This document shows, in pieces, positions 5,134 through 9,887 of a stretch of DNA of 9,887 nt. This stretch comes from an uncultured Gammaproteobacteria bacterium (GTDB lineage Bacteria > Pseudomonadota > Gammaproteobacteria > Steroidobacterales > Woeseiaceae). Under the pieces are notes generated by a model that was given only the letters and a program-made list of their open reading frames with translations, made no database searches and was not told where the DNA came from. Position 1 is the stretch's first letter. The number at the start of each line of letters is the position of its first letter. A program made the position numbers and the translations under genes. The stretch is taken from positions 1 to 9,887 of the forward strand of contig CALKYK010000496.1 of assembly GCA_938003715.1 (NCBI GenBank), in the 5' to 3' direction.

Positions 5134-5682
5134 ATGGCCAGGTCGTCTTTTGTGTTGGGCCCAACGATTATTGCTTTGTTGTCTTCTTTTTCTTCTGCAT
5201 CGATCGCCGATGAAAATCATAGCGCCGAAGCCGTGTTCGGACGAGGGCTGAATACGGCACAACCGGGAAATGCCGTAAATCATGTCGTCATTCCGAACAA
5301 CATACGGGTCAAGGCGGGTGGTGTCGTCGATTTTACGGTTGCCGGTTTTCATGACATTGTTATTTTTACTCCCGGATTCACCCTCGAGGATCTCGTGAAC
5401 GCCGGCGGCGGAGACTATCCGCGTACCCTGCAGTTTTTCGTGATTCCACCCGATCCGACCGCGCCATTGCCGGCGGAACTGTCTTTCCTCAATGACAAGA
5501 TCTACTACCGGGGCATCAATCCTGCTGGCGGACCGCTGGGTACAACGGGCACGATCAGTCCGTCCAACAGCCTCAACCGTGCGGAGATCGTCGCGTTCTT
5601 CGAAAAAGGAACTTATCTCGTAATCTGCAACGTGCGGCCCCACCTGGTCGACGGCATGTTCGCATACGTCAAGGTCAATTGA
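5134..5682 (+). CDS. Exported blue-copper (cupredoxin) protein
   Basis: I start the gene at ATG 5134, preceded by GAGAGGG (5123-5129), because residues 1-25 then form a good signal peptide (basic start, hydrophobic core, cleavage near ASIA). The 182-residue protein has a cupredoxin layout: strand VVIPNNIRVKAGGVVDFTV (51-69), then GFHDIVIF with His73, and near the end GTYLVICNVRPHLVDGMFAYV with Cys165, His170 and Met175. His73, Cys165, His170 and Met175 would form a complete type-1 copper site, and the C-x4-H-x4-M loop is close to that of azurin. The protein is probably a periplasmic electron carrier or copper-binding protein. The stretch between His73 and Cys165 (92 residues) is longer than in plastocyanin or azurin and includes a Pro/Gly-rich insert (about 103-145). 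No partner oxidase or reductase is visible nearby. Confidence 0.85.
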   Translation: MARSSFVLGPTIIALLSSFSSASIADENHSAEAVFGRGLNTAQPGNAVNHVVIPNNIRVKAGGVVDFTVAGFHDIVIFTPGFTLEDLVNAGGGDYPRTLQFFVIPPDPTAPLPAELSFLNDKIYYRGINPAGGPLGTTGTISPSNSLNRAEIVAFFEKGTYLVICNVRPHLVDGMFAYVKVN

Positions 5683-5698
5683 TCGAGTGAAGCACCGG

Positions 5699-5730
5699 GT
5701 GCGCCGTTTGTCAGCAATCGAACGGCGCAC
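5699..5730. terminator. Strong hairpin between convergent genes, probable bidirectional terminator
   Basis: GTGCGCCGTT (5699-5708) and AACGGCGCAC (5721-5730) form a perfect 10-bp stem with a 12-base loop. It lies 17 bases after the cupredoxin stop on the plus strand and about 79 bases after the symporter stop on the minus strand. TCTTC follows on the plus side; the T-run is short, so the hairpin may need Rho or act as an mRNA 3' end stabiliser. Confidence 0.7.
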
Positions 5731-5786
5731 TCTTCAATCGGCGAATCAAGCGTCCGCGTACGCAATCGTGCATTGGGATGCGAACT

Positions 5787-5796
5787 CTCCCGGGAG
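5787..5796. repeat. Perfect 10-bp palindrome after the symporter gene
   Basis: CTCCCGGGAG is self-complementary and begins 13 bases beyond the symporter stop codon on the minus strand. With the following GAA it resembles the palindrome at 2532-2545, which has an extra CG in its centre. Chance is a fair explanation in GC-rich DNA. Confidence 0.25.
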
Positions 5797-5808
5797 GAAC
5801 TCGCGTCT

Positions 5809-7224
5809 CTAGCCCTGTCGGGACACCGCGTTCGATTTTGCTCCGGCAAGTGCTATCAGGAACGCGGCGAAAAACGGCAGCAGCCGCTCCGCCGCGTCAC
5901 CGGGCGCGTCCGGCGCGAACGAGATCAGCACGGTCAGGCCAAAGCCCGAGATCATCGCGGCGCGGGTAGCGGCGGCCGACACGTTGCGGCCGATGAGACG
6001 CATGATCAGGAGCGGCCCGAACGCAGAGCCGGCCGCCGACCAGGCGAACAGCACGCGCGAGAAGATGTCGGCGCGCCAGACCAGCGCCAGCACGGTAGCG
6101 AGTATCAGCACCGCGACAACGGTGACACGCGTCGAGGTGAGTCCTTCGGCTGGCCGGCCGCCGGCCAGGTTCCAGTCGTAGGAGATTGCCGATGCCGCAA
6201 CCAGCAGCTGGCTGTCGGCCGTCGACATGATCGCCGACAGCACCGCGGCGAGCATGACGCCAGCGATCACTGCCGGCAGCAGCTCGGTCGCGGCATGGAA
6301 CAGCACCTGCTCGGAATCGCCGAGGTCCGCGAACAGAACACGCGCGGACAAACCCAGCAGCAGCATGCCGGCATAGACGAGCACCGCCCACGACAGCGCG
6401 ATGATGCGTCCCTGTTGCAGCGCCCTGTCGTCCTTCAGCGCCATGAATCGATTCACGACGTGCGGTTGGCCGGGGTAGCCGATGCCGATCCCGAGCAGTC
6501 CCAGCACGAAAAGGATGGCAGTACCGATCCCGGTCGCGATCGGCGAACCGCTGCTGCCCGTTGCAGCGAGCCCGTCGGCAAGCGGCCCGAAGCCGCCGAC
6601 GGCCGCCAGCGCGACGACCGGCAACAGCAGTCCGGCCACGACCATCAGGAGACCCTGCAGCGAGTCCGTGACGCTGACCGCCCAGAAGCCGCCGAGCATC
6701 GTGTACGCAAGCACGATGCCTGCGCCGATCAGGATGCTCGACTCCTTGGAAAGACCGAATACCGATTCGAACGCCTTGCCAGCCGCCTCGAACTGCGACG
6801 CGATATAGAACGTGAAGCAGAAAACGATGATCAGCGCCGCGATGCGCAGGATGTTCCTGCGCGCCTCACCGAGGCCCTTGTGCGCGACGACCTCGCTCAG
6901 CGTGACGGCGCTCTCGCCCTGCGCCAGTGTCTTCAGCCGCGGCGCCACCCACAGCCAGTTCAGCAGAAAACCGCCGACGGTGGCGGGAAACAGCCACAGC
7001 GCGGGCAGGCCCCAGGCGTATGCCGCGCCGCTGACGCCGAGCAGGGTCCACGCCGACGACGAACTGGCCGACGCGCTGATCGCGGCAACCCAGGGCCCCA
7101 GCCCCCGCCCGGCGAGATAGAAGTCCGCGACGTCGCGGTTGCGGCTGCGCGCCCAGAGTCCCACGCCGATCAGGATCGCGTTGTAGACGACGAGCGTGAC
7201 GAGTACCGAGGTGCCCCTGTCCAT
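5809..7224 (-). CDS. Sodium:solute symporter, PutP-like (SSS family)
   Basis: A 471-residue polytopic membrane protein of the LeuT-fold SSS family, near the usual length of PutP proteins. It opens with a hydrophobic helix (about 7-24), then RDVADFYLAGRGLGPWVAAI (30-49), a classic SSS start. GYPGQPHVVNRFMAL (249-263) matches the PutP signature GYFGQPH...RFMA, and LAAVLSAIMSTADSQLLVAA (325-344) matches the Na+-site helix, with Ser334 and Thr335 at the positions of PutP Ser340/Thr341. In helix 2 the sequence SASASSSSAW (50-59) has Ser55 where E. coli PutP has the sodium-binding Asp55, while Ser57 is kept. The substrate is therefore uncertain: proline or another small carboxylate or amino acid such as 5-oxoproline. 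GGAG precedes the ATG. It starts 17 bases after the exported peptidase stop, so the two probably form an operon feeding peptidase products into the cell. Confidence 0.9.
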   Translation of the reverse strand: MDRGTSVLVTLVVYNAILIGVGLWARSRNRDVADFYLAGRGLGPWVAAISASASSSSAWTLLGVSGAAYAWGLPALWLFPATVGGFLLNWLWVAPRLKTLAQGESAVTLSEVVAHKGLGEARRNILRIAALIIVFCFTFYIASQFEAAGKAFESVFGLSKESSILIGAGIVLAYTMLGGFWAVSVTDSLQGLLMVVAGLLLPVVALAAVGGFGPLADGLAATGSSGSPIATGIGTAILFVLGLLGIGIGYPGQPHVVNRFMALKDDRALQQGRIIALSWAVLVYAGMLLLGLSARVLFADLGDSEQVLFHAATELLPAVIAGVMLAAVLSAIMSTADSQLLVAASAISYDWNLAGGRPAEGLTSTRVTVVAVLILATVLALVWRADIFSRVLFAWSAAGSAFGPLLIMRLIGRNVSAAATRAAMISGFGLTVLISFAPDAPGDAAERLLPFFAAFLIALAGAKSNAVSRQG

Positions 7225-7241
7225 GGATGGCTCCGTGCCTG

Positions 7242-8450
7242 TTACTTGAGCCGGTTGTAGCGGCGCATGACGTCCCGCAAACGCGCGTGATCGATTGCCT
7301 CGACCGTGCGCCCCTCGTTCCCGGTCATTGTCCGCGCTGCAACGAGCGCATTGATGATCGCTTCCTCGGTCGACTCAACTGCAGCCTGGAAGACCGGTGT
7401 CAAATGCTCGTTACCGAGCAGGCGAACGGACAGGTTCGATCCGGCCCGGTATTCGCCGGCATTGCCGGTGGAGAAAGCGATGAAGATGTCGCCGGAGCCG
7501 TTCGACGCCACGCCGCCGTTGCGGCCAATGCCGAGTCCCGCCCGCGTTGCCAGTCGTTTCAGCTGGTAGGGCAGGAGCGGCGCGTCGGTTGCCACTACGA
7601 CAATGATCGAGCCCATTTCGTCGGCTGGCGAATTCGCCACGCTTGCCTGTGCGTCGAGCGGCATCTCCTGCCCGACCGGCACGCCGGCGATACGCAGCAG
7701 TTCGCGCGCCCCGTAGTTCGCCTGCACGAGCGCGCCGATCGTGAACGCACCGTCGACGGTCTCGACGACCCGCGACGCAGTTCCGATACCGCACTTGAAT
7801 TCGTAGCAGATCATGCCGGTGCCACCGCCGACGTTGCCTTCCTCGACCGCGCCGCCACGCGCCGATTCGATCGCGGCATGCACGTGGTGCGGCTTCACGT
7901 GGAAACCGGTGATGTCGTTCAGCCAGCCGTCCCAGGTTTCGGCGATTACAGGGTCGGACCACGTATAGCCCGTGACGTCCGGTTCGGCTTTGGCCACGCG
8001 CCACGCAATCGTCGCCTCGAACGCGGTGCCGATGCTGTTCGTGTTCGTGATTACGACCGGCCCCTCGAGGAACCCGGACGCCTCGACCCAGATCGTTCCC
8101 GTCATTTCACCCGCGCCGTTCAGGACCGCGGTGCCGGCGAAAACCGGTGTGAACACCGAATCCTCGCCGCGCGGCAGGATTGCAGTAACACCCGTGCGTG
8201 CCGCGCGGCCGTCGGCGAAGTCCTCGACAATCGTCGAGTGCCCGACCGTGACGCCCGGTACGTCGGTAATCGCGTTGAGTGCGCCGGGCGTGCCCTCGAA
8301 CGGAATGCCGAGGTCGCGCGCACGTGGCGCATGATCGTCTGCCAGTCCCTGCAACGGCTGCAGGCAGGCGAGTAGCGATAGCAGGCTGCGCGTGATCGGG
8401 AATGTCTCAAGTAATAGCCCGGCGACACCGGAGCGGCCCGCATGGCGCAT
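7242..8450 (-). CDS. Exported P1-family (S58, DmpA-like) aminopeptidase
   Basis: I start the gene at ATG 8450, with GGGGGAGA five bases upstream, giving 402 residues. The longer frame to 8723 would run into the divergent 5-oxoprolinase gene. Residues 1-37 look like a signal peptide with an extended basic start and the core LLSLLACLQPLQGLA. The rest is a DmpA/BapA-type N-terminal nucleophile hydrolase: RDLGIPFEGTPGALNAITDVPGVTVGH at the beginning, NTNSIGTAF (136-144), GNVGGGTGM (205-213), and EMGSIIVVVATDAPLL (278-293). By homology with DmpA the precursor cleaves itself between Gly280 and Ser281, making Ser281 the N-terminal nucleophile of the beta chain. These enzymes remove N-terminal D- or L-amino acids or beta-residues from short peptides or amides. 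A periplasmic location and the co-operonic symporter suggest it releases an amino acid for import. Confidence 0.9.
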   Translation of the reverse strand: MRHAGRSGVAGLLLETFPITRSLLSLLACLQPLQGLADDHAPRARDLGIPFEGTPGALNAITDVPGVTVGHSTIVEDFADGRAARTGVTAILPRGEDSVFTPVFAGTAVLNGAGEMTGTIWVEASGFLEGPVVITNTNSIGTAFEATIAWRVAKAEPDVTGYTWSDPVIAETWDGWLNDITGFHVKPHHVHAAIESARGGAVEEGNVGGGTGMICYEFKCGIGTASRVVETVDGAFTIGALVQANYGARELLRIAGVPVGQEMPLDAQASVANSPADEMGSIIVVVATDAPLLPYQLKRLATRAGLGIGRNGGVASNGSGDIFIAFSTGNAGEYRAGSNLSVRLLGNEHLTPVFQAAVESTEEAIINALVAARTMTGNEGRTVEAIDHARLRDVMRRYNRLK

Positions 8451-8543
8451 GCTCTCCCCCTTTTGTTCTTGCATTTGCAGCGCGCCTGACATGATAACCG
8501 GGATAAGCGTGAGGCGGCGCGGATTTTCCGTTACCGTGCCGCC
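8451..8543. promoter_or_regulatory. Divergent promoter region of peptidase and 5-oxoprolinase genes
   Basis: These 93 bases carry the start signals of both divergent genes, so the two transcripts could be co-regulated from one site. On the plus strand TTGCAT (8469-8474) and GATAAC (8493-8498) with an 18-base spacer is a weak candidate promoter. The repeated GATAA in both halves (GATAACCGGGATAAGC, 8493-8508) may be an operator. Nothing here is strong enough to name a regulator. Confidence 0.35.
8453..8460 (-). promoter_or_regulatory. Ribosome-binding site fixing the peptidase start
   Basis: On the minus strand GGGGGAGA precedes ATG 8450 with two bases between them (core GGGGG about five bases away). 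It is the only good ribosome-binding sequence near the possible starts and agrees with the signal peptide, so it decides against longer forms starting at 8723. Confidence 0.6.
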
Positions 8544-9887
8544 ATGAGCGACGCGCGCTGGCAGTTCTGGATCGACCGCGGTGGAACGTTTACCGACGTC
8601 GTCGCGGTGCGCGACGGTGCGCCGCCCGAAACATTGAAACTGCTGTCGGAAAACCCGGAGCAATATGCGGATGCGGCTGCCGAGGGTATACGCCGTTTCC
8701 TCGACCGCACACCGGGCAGGCACCAGGTTGAAGCGGTCAAGATGGGCACGACCGTTGCCACCAATGCGCTGCTCGAACGGCGCGGCACGCCGACCGCGCT
8801 GGTCGTGACCACAGGCTTCGCCGATGCGCTCGCGATCGGCTACCAGAATCGCCCCGATATCTTCGCGCTCCAGATCGTCAAGCCGGAGCCGCTGTACGCC
8901 ACCGTTATCGAAGCCGACGAGCGTTTGGCGGCCGACGGCAGCATCCTGCAGCCGCTCGACGAGGCAGCGGCGGAAAAGTCATTGCGAGAAGCCTACGACG
9001 CGGGTCAGCGCGCGGTAGCGATCTGCCTGGTTCACGGCTATCGCTATCCCGAACACGAAGCGCGCATCGGCGAAATTGCCAAAGCGATCGGATTCGACCA
9101 GGTATCGACCTCGCACGACGTCGAGCGACTGATCAAGTTCGTCAGCCGCGGCGAAACGACCCTTGCCGACGCGTACCTGACGCCGGTCATCGTTCGCTAC
9201 ATCGAGGCATTGAAGAACGAGCTCGACCGCATCGCCGCACCCGAGCGGCTGCTGTTCATGCAGTCGAACGGCGGCCTGGTGCTTGCCGAGAACTTTCGTG
9301 GCAAGAACAGCATCCTCTCCGGCCCGGCGGCCGGCGTCGTCGGCATGGTCGAGACCGCGTCACGGCAGGGCTACGAGCGCCTGATCGGTTTCGACATGGG
9401 CGGCACGTCCACCGACGTGTCCGCCTTTAGCGGCGAGTACGAGCGCAGCAACGAGTCTGAGGTGGCCGGCGTGCGCCTGCGCGCGCCGATGATGCGCATC
9501 CACACGATCGCCGCGGGCGGCGGCTCCGTGCTGCATTACCGGGACGGGCGCCTGCAGGTCGGGCCTGACTCCGCCGGCGCGAACCCGGGACCGGCCTGCT
9601 ACCGGCGCGGCGGTCCACTCGCGGTGACCGATGCAAACGTGCTGCTCGGCCGCATCCCGGTCGCGCACTTTCCACACGTGTTCGGCCCGGACGGTGACCA
9701 GCCGCTCGACGCAAAGATCGTACGGCGCGAGTTCGACGCTCTTGCAAAGCGAGTCGGCGCCGGGGCGGAATCGGTTGCCGACGGCTTTCTCACCGTTGCC
9801 ATCGAAAGCATGGCAAATGCGATCCGCAAGATCACGATCGAGCGCGGCGAGGACGTACGCGACTTCGTCATCTGCTGTTTGGTCGGT
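8544..9887 (+). CDS. 5-oxoprolinase (ATP-hydrolysing), N-terminal part
   Basis: The frame opens at ATG 8544 and continues past the right edge; 448 codons are visible. It is the hydantoinase A-like half of a 5-oxoprolinase, which hydrolyses 5-oxo-L-proline to L-glutamate at the cost of ATP. FWIDRGGTFTDVVAV (8-22) is the N-terminal phosphate-binding motif, and the initial W-I-D-R is typical of single-chain eukaryote-like oxoprolinases rather than HyuA. MGTTVATNALLERRG (67-81), QSNGG (240-244), LSGPAAGVVG (258-267), GFDMGGTSTDVSAF (282-295, second phosphate motif), AAGGGSV (323-329) and GPDSAGANPGPACY (340-353) follow in family order. The HyuB-like half would lie beyond the window. No clear Shine-Dalgarno precedes the ATG. 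The final visible residues, CCLVG, differ from the expected CFGG. It is divergent from the exported peptidase and symporter. Confidence 0.92.
   Translation, partial: MSDARWQFWIDRGGTFTDVVAVRDGAPPETLKLLSENPEQYADAAAEGIRRFLDRTPGRHQVEAVKMGTTVATNALLERRGTPTALVVTTGFADALAIGYQNRPDIFALQIVKPEPLYATVIEADERLAADGSILQPLDEAAAEKSLREAYDAGQRAVAICLVHGYRYPEHEARIGEIAKAIGFDQVSTSHDVERLIKFVSRGETTLADAYLTPVIVRYIEALKNELDRIAAPERLLFMQSNGGLVLAENFRGKNSILSGPAAGVVGMVETASRQGYERLIGFDMGGTSTDVSAFSGEYERSNESEVAGVRLRAPMMRIHTIAAGGGSVLHYRDGRLQVGPDSAGANPGPACYRRGGPLAVTDANVLLGRIPVAHFPHVFGPDGDQPLDAKIVRREFDALAKRVGAGAESVADGFLTVAIESMANAIRKITIERGEDVRDFVICCLVG

Noticed and set aside
5773..7260. 495-codon plus-strand open frame
   Set aside because: It mirrors the symporter gene; the translation is Arg/Gln/Asp-rich low-complexity sequence with no domain.
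7227..8375. 382-codon plus-strand open frame
   Set aside because: It is antisense to the P1 peptidase, whose motifs and ribosome-binding site are clear.
8451..8723. Longer start for the P1 peptidase
   Set aside because: It would overlap the 5-oxoprolinase N-terminus by 180 bases, and the extra residues are non-secretory; ATG 8450 has a ribosome-binding site and signal peptide.

Overview
The window is a GC-rich, densely coded stretch of a bacterial chromosome. Lipobox and signal-peptide proteins, an ECF sigma/anti-sigma/Spy-like periplasmic module, a PutP-type symporter and a single-chain 5-oxoprolinase all point to a Gram-negative bacterium. A marine or soil gammaproteobacterium is my best guess, from protein style only; no rRNA or other marker gene is present to settle it. 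I see no tRNA, rRNA, CRISPR array, insertion sequence or phage gene.

Layout. At the left edge (1-245, minus) is the start of a lipoprotein that looks like a DUF1800 protein. A short intergenic region follows, with three tandem 25-bp units and a terminator-like hairpin. Next is a tight minus-strand operon, 1789 to 451: ECF sigma factor, single-pass anti-sigma factor, and an exported Spy/CpxP-like protein with two LTxxQ-type motifs. Both junctions are ATGA overlaps. From 2067 to 5682 there are plus-strand genes: a secreted MoaF-like barrel protein, a lipoprotein glycoside hydrolase of clan GH-A type, a four-helix membrane protein followed 12 bp later by a small protein with two CxxC pairs, and an exported blue-copper (cupredoxin) protein. 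A strong 10-bp-stem hairpin at 5699-5730 separates this set from the convergent genes to its right.

The right third is a divergent cluster. On the minus strand an exported P1-family (DmpA-like) peptidase (8450 to 7242) is followed after 17 bp by a PutP-like sodium:solute symporter (7224 to 5809). On the plus strand a 5-oxoprolinase begins at 8544 and runs off the window. A reasonable inference is a nutrient-scavenging set: the peptidase releases residues in the periplasm, the symporter imports a product (proline, 5-oxoproline or a related compound), and the oxoprolinase converts 5-oxoproline to glutamate.

The most interesting regions are the sigma/anti-sigma/Spy-like signalling module, which is CnrYXH-like in plan; the tandem duplication that repeats the 3' end and stop codon of its sensor gene; the cupredoxin with an unusually long insert between its copper ligands; and the divergent peptidase-symporter-oxoprolinase group. 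Intergenic gaps are all under 300 bp.
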